Positions 53,792-61,923 of a stretch of DNA of 64,000 bases are shown piece by piece (position 1 is the first letter of the stretch; each line of letters begins with the position of its first letter). The stretch is taken from NCBI GenBank assembly GCA_963741135.1, contig CAVUHC010000008.1:1116001-1180000 (forward strand), given 5' to 3'. The stretch is from Gp6-AA40 sp963741135 (GTDB lineage Bacteria > Acidobacteriota > Vicinamibacteria > Vicinamibacterales > UBA2999). A program made the translations under genes and the position numbers. The notes under the pieces are model-generated. The model saw only the letters and a list, made by a program, of their open reading frames with translations. It made no database searches and was not told where the DNA came from.

Positions 53792-56053
53792 CTAGCGCAG
53801 CTGCGCATCGACTTCTTCGAAGTAGCCGCGGTCGACAAGCACTTCTCGCGGCTTGCCGCCGGCGCCCGGCGAGACGAGCCCTTCGGCCTCCATCATGTCG
53901 ACGAGCCGCGCGGCACGGCTGAAGCCGATGCGGAGCTTGCGCTGCAGGTACGAGATCGAGACCTGTCCGCCGCTGACGACGATGCGCGCGGCCTCGTCGT
54001 ACAGCTCGTCCTTCTCGAATTCGAGGCCGCCCGGCCCCGCCTTCTCGTCCTCGGCCGTGATGGTCTCGTCGAAGATCGGCTTGCCCTGCTTGCGCAGGAA
54101 ACTGGCCAGGCGGGCGCTCTCCTGTTCCGAGATGTACGGACCGTGGAGCCGGATGCATCGAGACGAGGCGGGCGGGAGAAAGAGCATGTCGCCCTTGCCG
54201 AGGAGCTGTTCGCTGCCGTTGGTGTCGAGAATCGTGCGCGAGTCGATCTTGGACGACACGCGGAACGAGATGCGCGCCGGCAGATTCGCCTTGATCAATC
54301 CGGTGATGACATCCACCGACGGGCGCTGCGTCGCCAGGATCAGATGGATGCCGACCGCCCGCGCCATCTGCGCGAGCCGGCAAATCGATTCCTCAACCTC
54401 GTTGCTCGCCACCATCATCAGATCCGCGAGCTCGTCAATCACCACCACGATGAAGGGGAGTGTCTTCGGGCCGTCGGGATCCTTGCTGCCGGTCTCCTGC
54501 AGCACGAGCCTGACGTTGCGGTTGTATTGCTCGATGTTGCGAACCCCCTCTGCCGCAAGCGTCTTGTAGCGCTCTTCCATCTCGCGGACGGCCCAGCGCA
54601 GCGCATTGGCCGCTTTCTTCGGATCGACGACGACGGGCGTCAGCAGGTGAGGAATCTCTTCGTACATCCCGAGCTCGAGCCGCTTCGGGTCGATCATGAT
54701 CATCCGCACATCGTCGGGCGTCGCGCGGTAGAGGATGCTCGTGAGCATCGCATTCAGGCCGACGGACTTGCCCGTGCCGGTGGATCCGGCAATGAGCAAG
54801 TGAGGCATCGCGGCAAGGTCGGCCACGTACGACTCGCCGTGAATCGTCTTGCCGAGCGCCAGCGTCAGCTTCGACGCGGAGCGCTGATAGGCGTCGGAGT
54901 CGAGCAGCTCGCGGAGCGAGATCGCTTCGCGGTTCGGGTTTGGAATCTGGATACCGACGGTGGACTTGCCTGGGATGCGATCGATCAGGACCGATTCAGC
55001 CTCCATGGCCAGGCAGAGGTCATCGGCCAGGCTCGTAATCTTGCTGTACTTGACGCCGGCGTCGGGCTTGAACTCGAAAGTCGTGACCACGGGGCCCGGA
55101 TGAATCTGAGCGACCTGGCCTTCGACGGCAAACTCGCGGCACTTCTCTTCGAGTTGGCGGGCGGCATCCATCAGCTCACGTTCGTCGATCTTATGTTCTG
55201 GCTTTGCCGGATCAAGCAGCGAGAGTGGCGGGAGGGTGAACGCTCCCTGGCGTCGCGGTGTGCGCACGGGGTCCGGGTCGGGGAGCGGAAGAGACGGCGC
55301 GAGGTCCGGCCTCCTCTTACTGGCGACCATCGGCGGCGCGCCCGCGTCATCCCTGTCCTTGCTCTCCCTGGCGTCCTTCGCCGTCGTGGCTGCGGCAGCC
55401 GCGACCGCCTTCTTCGTATGCTTCGCGATGACCTCGCGGCGCTGCTTCCGCTTGCGCCGCTCGTCGAGCCAGCCGCGAACGAAACCCACACTCCGCGCCG
55501 AAAGGTCGCGCGATCCCTGGCTCGCGCTCGCGAACATACGGCCGAACGAAAACTGAGTCGAGAGGATGATCGACAGCACCATCAGCGTGAGAATCACGAT
55601 GATGGAGCCGGTTCTGTTCAGGTAGTCGGCGAACCATGCGGCGAGCCAGGCCCCGAGCGAGCCCCCGGCATCGAAGTTCTTTCCCGCGACATCGGTGCTG
55701 CCGAACACGAGGCTGAGGAATGCGCCGCTGCACCCGACGAGCAACGTGATGCCGGTCAGCTTGGTGTATATCGCCTCGAACGGTTGACACCAGAAGTAGT
55801 ACCAGCCTGTCCACGCGATGACCGCGGGAAGCAGAAACGCGGCGTAGCCGAGCAACTGGAACGACAGCTCCGAGAGAAACGCGCCGACGCGGCCGACGAA
55901 GTTCGCCGGCGGGTGCAGCGCCTCGGTCGTGAAGAACCATACCGGGTCGGTCGGCTCGTACGTGACAAGCGAGATGAGCCAGATCAGCGCCAGCGCAAAG
56001 AGCGCCACGCCGAGAAACTCGCTGAGCCGCCGCGACAACTTCGATTCGGCCAC
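53792..56053 (-). CDS. ftsK: DNA translocase FtsK/SpoIIIE
   Basis: 753 residues from GTG 56053 (GGAGGG just upstream). Four membrane spans in the first about 200 residues (FLGVALFALALIWLISLV, FLLPAVIAWTGWYYFW, LTGITLLVGCSGAFLSLVFG, SIIVILTLMVLSIIL). A variable linker, then the motor: the alpha/beta part (DDLCLAMEAESVLIDRIPGKSTVGI, shortened), Walker A GSTGTGKSVGLNAML, Walker B FIVVVIDELADLMMV, and RPSVDVITGLIKANLPARISF. The C-terminal gamma winged helix: ISYLQRKLRIGFSRAARLVDMMEAEGLV (shortened). It moves chromosome ends through the septum. Confidence 0.94.
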   Translation of the reverse strand: MAESKLSRRLSEFLGVALFALALIWLISLVTYEPTDPVWFFTTEALHPPANFVGRVGAFLSELSFQLLGYAAFLLPAVIAWTGWYYFWCQPFEAIYTKLTGITLLVGCSGAFLSLVFGSTDVAGKNFDAGGSLGAWLAAWFADYLNRTGSIIVILTLMVLSIILSTQFSFGRMFASASQGSRDLSARSVGFVRGWLDERRKRKQRREVIAKHTKKAVAAAAATTAKDARESKDRDDAGAPPMVASKRRPDLAPSLPLPDPDPVRTPRRQGAFTLPPLSLLDPAKPEHKIDERELMDAARQLEEKCREFAVEGQVAQIHPGPVVTTFEFKPDAGVKYSKITSLADDLCLAMEAESVLIDRIPGKSTVGIQIPNPNREAISLRELLDSDAYQRSASKLTLALGKTIHGESYVADLAAMPHLLIAGSTGTGKSVGLNAMLTSILYRATPDDVRMIMIDPKRLELGMYEEIPHLLTPVVVDPKKAANALRWAVREMEERYKTLAAEGVRNIEQYNRNVRLVLQETGSKDPDGPKTLPFIVVVIDELADLMMVASNEVEESICRLAQMARAVGIHLILATQRPSVDVITGLIKANLPARISFRVSSKIDSRTILDTNGSEQLLGKGDMLFLPPASSRCIRLHGPYISEQESARLASFLRKQGKPIFDETITAEDEKAGPGGLEFEKDELYDEAARIVVSGGQVSISYLQRKLRIGFSRAARLVDMMEAEGLVSPGAGGKPREVLVDRGYFEEVDAQLR

Positions 56054-56096
56054 GTTCCCTCCGGTCCGCCCTGGACAGACACGACCGACGATCATC

Positions 56097-56120
56097 GGTA
56101 GCGTCCGCCTCTAGCCGGAC
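56097..56120. repeat. Partial REP-like copy between ftsK and rnj
   Basis: GGTAGCGTCCGCCTCTAGCCGGAC shares the GGTAG-GTCCGC...AGCCGGAC pattern with the right half at 53755-53778. The ftsK gene is thus flanked by two related palindromes. Confidence 0.6.
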
Positions 56121-56124
56121 TACG

Positions 56125-57822
56125 TCAGATCTCCATCAGGACGGGCAGCACGAGTGGCCGCCGCCCCGATCGCTTTTTGAAGAATCTCCGCAGCTCGCCA
56201 CGCAGTTTCTCGGTCATGAGTCCTTGATCGCCGCGCTCCTCGACGCCGGACGCGTCGATGCACTCCGCAATCACACCGGCCGCGTCCTTGAAGAGCGAAT
56301 CGGCTTCACCTTCGCCGACGACGAAACCGCGCGCGACGAGCTCGGGGTCGCCGACGAGTGCGCCGGTCTGCCTGTTGATTGCCACTACCGCCACGATGAC
56401 TCCGTCCCCGGCCAGGTGGCGCCGATCGCGAAGCACTTCGTCGCCAACCTCGCCAACGCGCGTCACGTCGATCAGCACGCGCCCCGCCGGCGCTTTGCCG
56501 GCAATCCGCGCGCCGTTCTTGTCGAACTGGATGATGTCGCCATTTTCGGCGAGCAGCACCTGCAGCTTGTGATCGGCGCGGCTCATGACGCGCTTGGCGA
56601 CCCGCGCATGCTGTGACAGCTGTCGGTACTCGCCGTGGATCGGTACGAAGTAGCGTGGCCGCACGAGCGAGAGCACCAGCTTCAATTCCTCCGCGCTGCC
56701 GTGTCCGGAGACATGGACATGTTTCATCGTGTCGGTGACGACATCCGCCCCGCGCCGAGCGATGTGGCTCATGACCCGGGAGATCTTTTTCTCGTTCCCG
56801 GGGATCGCGCGCGCCGAGAGGACGACAGTGTCATCGGGTCCAAGCTTCACCCACCGGTGGTCGTCGATCGCGATTCGCGGGAGCGCCGCCTGCGGCTCGC
56901 CCTGCGACCCTGTCGTCAGGCAGAGTACATCCTGCGACGCATAATTCTGCACGTCCGCGTCGCGGATCTGCATCCCCGCGGGCACGCGCAGGTACCCGAG
57001 CCGCTGCGCGATCTCCGCGTTCTGCACGATGCTCCGTCCGACGAACGCCACCTTGCGATCGAACTGTGCCGCGAGATCGACGAGGACCTGCATGCGGTAC
57101 ATGCTCGAGGAGAACAGCGCGACGACGAGCTTTCCCTGCGTGCTCGTGAACAGCTCCTCGAACGCGTCGATCACCTCGATCTCGGGTCCCGTGAACCCGC
57201 GCCGATCGATGTTCGTGCTGTCGCCGAACAGCGCCAGGACCCCCTGCGACCCAAGCTCGGCAAACCGGTGCAGATCGAAATGCTCGCCGTCGATCGGCGT
57301 CTGATCGATCTTGAAGTCTCCCGTGTGGATCATGATCCCCACGGGTGTCGTGATGGCCAGCCCCACGCAGTCCGGCATGCTGTGGGTGACGCGTATGAAT
57401 TCGATCGTGAACGGCCCTATGGTGACGACGTCGCGCGGCTTGACCGTCTTCAGTCGACCCTTCGCGTCGATTTCATGTTCATCGAGCTTCGGCTGCACCA
57501 GTGCCAGCGTCATCGCGGTGCCGTACACGGGACCGTCGAACATCGGCAGCACGTGCGGCACCGCGCCGATGTGATCCTCGTGGCCGTGCGTCAGCACGAG
57601 CGCTTTGACCTTGTCTCCCCGCGCTTCCACGTACGTGAAATCGGGAATGATCAGATCGACGCCAAGCTGATCGGGATCGGGGAACATGACGCCAGCATCG
57701 ATGAGGATCGTGGTGTCTTCCCACGAGACGGCCATCATGTTCATGCCGAACTCGCCGACGCCGCCCAACGGCACGACCTCGAGCGTCGCCGGAGACACGT
57801 CCGGCACCGCGGACTGATTCAT
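56125..57822 (-). CDS. rnj: Ribonuclease J
   Basis: 565 residues from ATG 57822. A metallo-beta-lactamase/beta-CASP RNase: VPLGGVGEFGMNMMAV, ILIDAGVMFPDPDQLGVDLIIPDF (shortened), the metal motif LTHGHEDHIGAVPHVL, RVTHSMPDCVGLAI, IMIHTGDFKID, LFGDSTNID, ALFSSSMYRMQVLVDLA, VSGHGSAEELKLVLSLVRPRYFVPIHGEYRQL (shortened). The C-terminal domain ends in FKKRSGRRPLVLPVLMEI. Processes and degrades mRNA and may mature rRNA. Confidence 0.94.
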   Translation of the reverse strand: MNQSAVPDVSPATLEVVPLGGVGEFGMNMMAVSWEDTTILIDAGVMFPDPDQLGVDLIIPDFTYVEARGDKVKALVLTHGHEDHIGAVPHVLPMFDGPVYGTAMTLALVQPKLDEHEIDAKGRLKTVKPRDVVTIGPFTIEFIRVTHSMPDCVGLAITTPVGIMIHTGDFKIDQTPIDGEHFDLHRFAELGSQGVLALFGDSTNIDRRGFTGPEIEVIDAFEELFTSTQGKLVVALFSSSMYRMQVLVDLAAQFDRKVAFVGRSIVQNAEIAQRLGYLRVPAGMQIRDADVQNYASQDVLCLTTGSQGEPQAALPRIAIDDHRWVKLGPDDTVVLSARAIPGNEKKISRVMSHIARRGADVVTDTMKHVHVSGHGSAEELKLVLSLVRPRYFVPIHGEYRQLSQHARVAKRVMSRADHKLQVLLAENGDIIQFDKNGARIAGKAPAGRVLIDVTRVGEVGDEVLRDRRHLAGDGVIVAVVAINRQTGALVGDPELVARGFVVGEGEADSLFKDAAGVIAECIDASGVEERGDQGLMTEKLRGELRRFFKKRSGRRPLVLPVLMEI

Positions 57823-57987
57823 TCGGAGCCCAGCGTTCACCTCACCGTGCGCCGCAGGCCGTGAAGGCTCGCGCCGCACACCGCGCTTTGTACTCCCATA
57901 GGCAACCTCTGGCGAGGCCGACTGCGGGCTGATCAGGCCGCTGGGAACGCCTGAAAACCGGGAAGGGTCAACGACTTGCGAAGAAAA

Positions 57988-58860
57988 CTATAGCACAGCT
58001 CGCGAGAGACGAGCGATTGCCTCGAGGGTGAGCGCCTCTGGTCGCAGAGTCCCGTCAACCTCTGCGCGCTCAATCAGTTCCGCGGCGGACTGCCCGAGCG
58101 AATCGGCAACCGGGCGAAGTGCGTTCGCCAGCGTCTTCCGTCTCTGGAGAAACACGCCGCGGACGATACGTTCGAACACGTGCGGATCGCCCACGTCGAC
58201 CGCCGGCGGGCGAAAGCGCAGGCGAACCACCGCGGACGTCACCTTTGGCGGGGGACGGAACGCCCCGGGCGGCAGTGTGAACACCCGCTCGACGTCGGCG
58301 CCCACCGCGACCTGGATGGCGAGCACCCCGTACTCCTTGTGGCCGGGCGTTGCAGTCAGACGATCGGCAACTTCCTTCTGCAGCATCAATGTGGCGTCGT
58401 GGAAGAGGCGCCCTCCGTCAGCGGCGCGCAACAAGGCGAAGAGGATCGGCGACGAGACGTTGTAGGGAAGGTTGCCGACGACGCGAAGGGGATGGCGTTC
58501 GTCGCAGAGCGCCTCCGCGAGGTCGATATCGAGAAAATCGGATTCGATGACGCGCAGGTTCGGGATCTGCTGGCCGGTCAGCAACCCGACGAGGTCGCGA
58601 TCGATTTCAATGCCAATCACGCGTCCCGCTCGTGCCGCAAGTGGGCGAGTCAGCGCACCCCGGCCAGGGCCGATCTCCAGGAAGGTATCGTCGGCTGCCG
58701 CCCCAAGTGAATCGACGATTTTGGTGACCCACGCTGTCTCGAGGAAATGCTGCCCGAATCGTTTCCTCGGCCGCGGCTGCGTTCCGTTCTTCCCGCTTGC
58801 CCCTTCCCCCTTCCCCCTTCCCCCTTCCCCCTTCCCCCTATTCCTCCTATGCGAGATCAC
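57988..58860 (-). CDS. rsmA: 16S rRNA dimethyladenosine transferase
   Basis: 290 residues from GTG 58860. Core: KRFGQHFLETAWVTKIVDSL, FLEIGPGRGALTRPLA (SAM loop), GIEIDRDLVGLL, VVGNLPYNVSSPILFALL (N-L-P-Y active site), MLQKEVADRLTATPG, VFTLPPGAFRPPPKVTSAVVRL (shortened). Dimethylates A1518 and A1519 in 16S rRNA. The first about 30 residues (HRRNRGKGEGGRGKGEG) come from a CCCCCTT heptad repeat. A good AGGAGG ribosome site lies inside that repeat, so the repeat may have displaced the old start. Confidence 0.93.
   Translation of the reverse strand: MISHRRNRGKGEGGRGKGEGASGKNGTQPRPRKRFGQHFLETAWVTKIVDSLGAAADDTFLEIGPGRGALTRPLAARAGRVIGIEIDRDLVGLLTGQQIPNLRVIESDFLDIDLAEALCDERHPLRVVGNLPYNVSSPILFALLRAADGGRLFHDATLMLQKEVADRLTATPGHKEYGVLAIQVAVGADVERVFTLPPGAFRPPPKVTSAVVRLRFRPPAVDVGDPHVFERIVRGVFLQRRKTLANALRPVADSLGQSAAELIERAEVDGTLRPEALTLEAIARLSRAVL
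58800..58839. repeat. CCCCCTT heptad repeat coding the RsmA N-terminus
   Basis: Five to six tandem CCCCCTT units; on the coding strand AAGGGGG. It lies between an AGGAGG and the conserved part of rsmA. Length changes would change the frame unless a multiple of three units is gained or lost. Confidence 0.85.
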
Positions 58861-59267
58861 TCATCGTCCTCGTCGCGGCCGAGAGTGCCCCCGCGCCAGT
58901 ATCGCTCTTCGATCTCCTCGATCTCCTCTTCACTGAGTCCGAAGTAGTGGCCGACCTCGTGAATCAGCGTCTCGCCGATGACCGCGCGGACTTCGTCCTC
59001 GTCCTCGCAGTCTTCCTCGATCGGCTTCTGGAAGAGCGTGACGCGATCTGGGAGCGTGTTGCCATGGGCCCACGAACGTTCCGGAAGCGGCGTGCCCTGG
59101 TAAAGGCCGTACAGCGAATCAGGCGGCTCGATCTCCATCTCGTCGAGCAGCGCCGCGCTCGGCTCGTCTTCGACGACGAGCGCCAGGTTCTTCATCTCGC
59201 GGCGGAAGCGCTTCGGGATGAGCGCGACCGCTTCAACGACGAGGCGTTCGAACCTTTCGCGCGTCAT
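58857..59267 (-). CDS. Small metallopeptidase (DUF1025-type)
   Basis: 136 residues from ATG 59267. FERLVVEAVALIPKRFRREMKNLALVVED (shortened), LYGLYQGTPLPERSW, RVTLFQKPIEEDCED, then the zinc motif TLIHEVGHYFGLSEEEIEEIE with H-E-x-x-H. It is a short zincin of unknown substrate, found in many bacteria. Its start overlaps the end of nth, and its stop overlaps the rsmA GTG. The three genes probably form one operon. Confidence 0.87.
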   Translation of the reverse strand: MTRERFERLVVEAVALIPKRFRREMKNLALVVEDEPSAALLDEMEIEPPDSLYGLYQGTPLPERSWAHGNTLPDRVTLFQKPIEEDCEDEDEVRAVIGETLIHEVGHYFGLSEEEIEEIEERYWRGGTLGRDEDDE

Positions 59268-59994
59268 TTTTGGTCTTCGCCGTAACCTTTGAGCGGAGGC
59301 GGGAAGGTCCGCCTCTACGGTTGTTACCAGCGGCGCGGACCTTGTCGGGTCCGCGATGCCCGGCCACCACCAGCCTGTAGTAATCGCAGTCGTCTCGCAC
59401 CGCGCACTCATCGCACAACGGCTTCGGCCTGCAGATGCGCCGCCCATGGAGAATCAGCACGTCGGAGGCAAGCGTCCACATCTCCTTCGGGAGGGCTGCG
59501 GTCAACTGCGCCTCTACCTTCTCAGGATCGTCGCCCTCGGCAATGCCGATCCGGTTCGACACGCGCAGGACATGACGATCGACGGGCAGTCCTGGCACCC
59601 CGAGCGCGTGGCCCAGCACCACGTTGGCGGTCTTCCGGCCGACGCCGGGCAGCTTCGTCAGCAGATCCATGTCGGCCGGCACCTTGCCGCCGTGCTCAGC
59701 GACCAGCTGCTGCGCCATCCCGATGAGGGCCTTCGATTTCTGCCGGAAGAATCCGGTGGAGACGATCTGCGGCTCGAGCTCCGCGGGCGTGGCCTTGGCC
59801 ATCGCCCGCGCGTCCGGATAGCGCTTGAACAACCCCGGCGTCACCATGTTCACGCGCACATCGGTCGACTGCGCTGAGAGGATCGTCGCGGTGAGCAACT
59901 CGAACGCGTTTCGATACACGAGCTCGGTGTCCGCGTTCGGATGCTGAGTCGCAAGAGTTTCGATAACCCGGCGGGTCGTCTTTGACGATTTCAT
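59233..59994 (-). CDS. nth: Endonuclease III
   Basis: 253 residues from ATG 59994. ELLTATILSAQSTDVRVN, then the helix-hairpin-helix LLTKLPGVGRKTANVVLGHAL (catalytic Lys in GRKT), and the catalytic Asp in LPVDRHVLRVSNR. Four Cys for the 4Fe-4S cluster: CRPKPLCDECAVRDDC, spaced x5-x2-x5, one residue shorter in the first gap than E. coli Nth (x6). Repairs oxidised pyrimidines. The last 30 residues are basic and overlap the metallopeptidase start. The upstream part includes an inverted heptad repeat. Confidence 0.92.
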   Translation of the reverse strand: MKSSKTTRRVIETLATQHPNADTELVYRNAFELLTATILSAQSTDVRVNMVTPGLFKRYPDARAMAKATPAELEPQIVSTGFFRQKSKALIGMAQQLVAEHGGKVPADMDLLTKLPGVGRKTANVVLGHALGVPGLPVDRHVLRVSNRIGIAEGDDPEKVEAQLTAALPKEMWTLASDVLILHGRRICRPKPLCDECAVRDDCDYYRLVVAGHRGPDKVRAAGNNRRGGPSRLRSKVTAKTKNDARKVRTPRR

Positions 59995-59996
59995 GT

Positions 59997-60081
59997 AATG
60001 CAAGATTCAAAATGCAAGATGCAAACACGGCGCGGATTCAAAGCGTTCAGTGTTTGCATTTTGAATTTTGCATTTTGAATT
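59997..60081. repeat. Inverted ATGCAAG/TTTGCAT heptad repeat between nth and DUF3467
   Basis: Left arm (59997-60028): ATGCAAG, ATTCAAA, ATGCAAG, ATGCAAA, CAC. Right arm (60050-60081): GTG, TTTGCAT, TTTGAAT, TTTGCAT, TTTGAAT. It is much richer in A+T than the surrounding genes, and the arms pair with a one-unit slip. Confidence 0.8.
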
Positions 60082-60406
60082 AGTGAACGGGTCCCTTCGA
60101 CCACCCAACGTTCGAATAGGATTCAGAAAAGACGCGCATGTGCTCCTGCAGCGCGGCCACGAGGTTGGGCACGAACTGCACGGGTACCACGACGCGCGCG
60201 CGTACGGGCGCGCGGACGACATGGTCGCTCTCGGCCTCGCGCAGCTCCTTTTCCGAGAGCGGCATCACCTCGCAGAAGGTGAGCGTGAAGTCGAACGGCG
60301 TATGGGCGATCGAGCAGAAGTTCGCGTAGGTGCGCGTCTCGCCGGGTTGGTCGTCGGGAACGATGGTGAAGTTGATTTGCTTGCGTTGCTGAGTCTCATC
60401 GGCCAT
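60080..60406 (-). CDS. DUF3467 family protein
   Basis: 108 residues from ATG 60406. INFTIVPDDQPGETRTYANFCSIAHTPFDFTL (shortened) and LRAPVRARVVVPVQFVPNLVAALQEHM-like segment near the C-terminus match DUF3467, a small beta-sheet domain often found in plasmid-like or regulatory contexts. No catalytic residue. It lies between lexA and nth on the same strand. Role unknown. Confidence 0.8.
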   Translation of the reverse strand: MADETQQRKQINFTIVPDDQPGETRTYANFCSIAHTPFDFTLTFCEVMPLSEKELREAESDHVVRAPVRARVVVPVQFVPNLVAALQEHMRVFSESYSNVGWSKGPVH

Positions 60407-60430
60407 AGAGGCCAATACTACTTCGCTCCC

Positions 60431-60472
60431 GGGATCGGGAATCGGGGATCGGGAATCGGGGATCGGGAATCC
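60431..60472. repeat. GGGAATC/GGGGATC heptad repeat between lexA and DUF3467
   Basis: Alternating 7-base units GGGATCG-like: GGGAATC, GGGGATC, GGGAATC, GGGGATC, GGGAATC. It lies just upstream of the DUF3467 start. Confidence 0.8.
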
Positions 60473-60481
60473 GCGATTTCT

Positions 60482-61087
60482 TCAGTACTTTCTCATCACG
60501 CCGACGACGACGCCCTGGACCTGCACCTGATCCGAATCGACCATCAGCGGCTGCATTGCCGGGTTGGCCGGCTGCAGGCGCACGCGGCCGTTCTCGCGGT
60601 AGAACTTCTTCAGGGTGACCTCGAGCCCGCCAAGCAGCGCAATGACCATCTCGCCATTGTCAGCAGTCTTGCGATCCTCGACGATGACGAAGTCGCCGTC
60701 GCGGATCTGTTCATCGATCATCGAGTCGCCCTTGACGCGCAGCACGTAGGCGTCGCGCTTGCCGGCCAGCGTCTCCGGTACGGCGATCGTCTCGTTGCCG
60801 GCGACCGCCTCGATCGGTGCGCCCGCGGCCACAAATCCAAGAAGAGGGAGCTCCAGCGCCCGTCCACCGACGCGGGTCGGAACGAGCTCGACCGAGCGGC
60901 TGCGGTTCCACGCGCGGCGAATGAATCCCTTCTCCTGCAGGTTCGAGAGATGCTTGTGCACCGTTGCAAGCGAAGAGAGATTGAAACGCCGTCCGATTTC
61001 TTCGAGGCTTGGAGCGTAGCCGTGGTTCTGAATGAACTCGTTCAAGTAATCGAGGATTTCACGCTGCCGTTTTGTGAGCGGGAGCAC
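60482..61087 (-). CDS. lexA: LexA repressor
   Basis: 201 residues, AGGAGG ten bases upstream. The winged helix has LTKRQREILDYLNEFIQNHGYAPSLEEIG (shortened), NLSSLATVHKHLSNLQEKG. The protease has cleavage Ala-Gly in FVAAGAPIEA, the Ser in RVKGDSMIDEQI and the Lys in LEVTLKKFYREN. Controls the SOS response. Nearby nth and recG are repair genes. In the promoter, TTCTGTTC and CTGTTCTG half-sites flank the -10; whether LexA binds them is unknown. Confidence 0.94.
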   Translation of the reverse strand: MLPLTKRQREILDYLNEFIQNHGYAPSLEEIGRRFNLSSLATVHKHLSNLQEKGFIRRAWNRSRSVELVPTRVGGRALELPLLGFVAAGAPIEAVAGNETIAVPETLAGKRDAYVLRVKGDSMIDEQIRDGDFVIVEDRKTADNGEMVIALLGGLEVTLKKFYRENGRVRLQPANPAMQPLMVDSDQVQVQGVVVGVMRKY

Positions 61088-61118
61088 TCGTTCCTCCTGT
61101 TCTGTCGGGCTGGCCGAG

Positions 61119-61148
61119 ACTATAATGCGAACAGAAGGCGAAAATCAA
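61119..61148 (-). promoter_or_regulatory. lexA: Candidate lexA promoter
   Basis: On the - strand TTGATT, 17-18 bp spacer, then TTATAG/TATAGT, about 35 bases before the ATG. Both boxes are close to sigma70 consensus. Nearby GAACAG and CTGTTC repeats may be operator half-sites. Confidence 0.5.
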
Positions 61149-61200
61149 CTAGGGGATTTGTGCGGGTGTTACACTCGAAATGCCAGCCAGGAGATACATC

Positions 61201-61848
61201 ATGCGGTTCCTGACATTACCCCTCGACGTCGCTCGGAGTGCCCTGAGCGGTCGTCGAAGGGCACGATCGGGCGCTATTTTCGGCCTGATCCTCGCACTCT
61301 CGCCCCTGCAAGCCGCCTCGGTCTCGAAGCAGCAGGCCGACGTCTTCTCACGCAAGATCGAGCAGATTGTCGTCCAGGGGAACGGCCAGCAGAAAGCCGG
61401 CGGCCGCAGCACCCCGGTGACAGAGAGCGAGCTGAATTCCTGGTTTGCGTACAGCGCAAAGCCGTTGCTCCCGGCAGGCGTATCCGATCCGCAAATCAGC
61501 ATGGTCGGAAACGGCAAGGTGACCGGACAGGCGGTGGTCGACCTCGATGCGATCGCGAAGAAGAAATCCACCGGTGGCACGTTTGATATCTGGAACCTCA
61601 TTGGCGGGAAGGTTCCGGTGAACGTGGCCGGCGTCTTGCGCACCAAGGACGGCATGGGAACGTTCGCCCTCGAGAGCGCGGACATCTCCGGCGTGCCGGT
61701 TCCGAAGACATTCCTGCAGGAGCTGGTGGGCTACTACTCCCGCACACCGAAGAATCCAAAGGGTGTGAGCCTCGACGATGCGTTCGCGTTGCCCGCGTCG
61801 ATCCGGCAGATTGACGTCGGCGCCGGGCAGGCCGTCATCGTTCAGTGA
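61201..61848 (+). CDS. Secreted protein of unknown function
   Basis: 215 residues from ATG 61201 with AGGAG 8 bases upstream. A signal peptide after an Arg-rich n-region: RSGAIFGLILALSPLQA, cut after QAA. The mature part is hydrophilic and beta-rich: VTESELNSWFAYSAKPLLPAG, VVDLDAIAKKKS, VPVNVAGVLRTKDGMGTFALESADI (shortened), LQELVGYYSRTPKNPKGVSLDDAFALPA (shortened). It resembles exported proteins conserved in Acidobacteria. Divergent from lexA, 113-bp gap. Confidence 0.72.
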   Translation: MRFLTLPLDVARSALSGRRRARSGAIFGLILALSPLQAASVSKQQADVFSRKIEQIVVQGNGQQKAGGRSTPVTESELNSWFAYSAKPLLPAGVSDPQISMVGNGKVTGQAVVDLDAIAKKKSTGGTFDIWNLIGGKVPVNVAGVLRTKDGMGTFALESADISGVPVPKTFLQELVGYYSRTPKNPKGVSLDDAFALPASIRQIDVGAGQAVIVQ

Positions 61849-61923
61849 AATGCACGATGCTCAATGCAGAAGGCACAGTGCTCAACGAGCCTTGAGCTGT
61901 GAGCATTGGGCATTGATCATTGG
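61848..61923. repeat. Inverted heptad repeat between a secreted-protein gene and recG
   Basis: Left part has AATGCAC, GATGCTC, AATGCAG and related units; right part GTGAGC, ATTGGGC, ATTGATC, ATTGG. The recG TTG start (61920) lies within its last unit. Confidence 0.65.

Noticed and set aside
54143..56101. A 652-residue open frame opposite ftsK
   Set aside because: It is complementary to the clear FtsK motor gene, with charged low-complexity content and no recognisable motif; a GC-rich shadow frame.
56635..57864. A 409-residue open frame opposite ribonuclease J
   Set aside because: Complementary to the clear rnj gene; His/Arg-rich composition typical of an antisense shadow.
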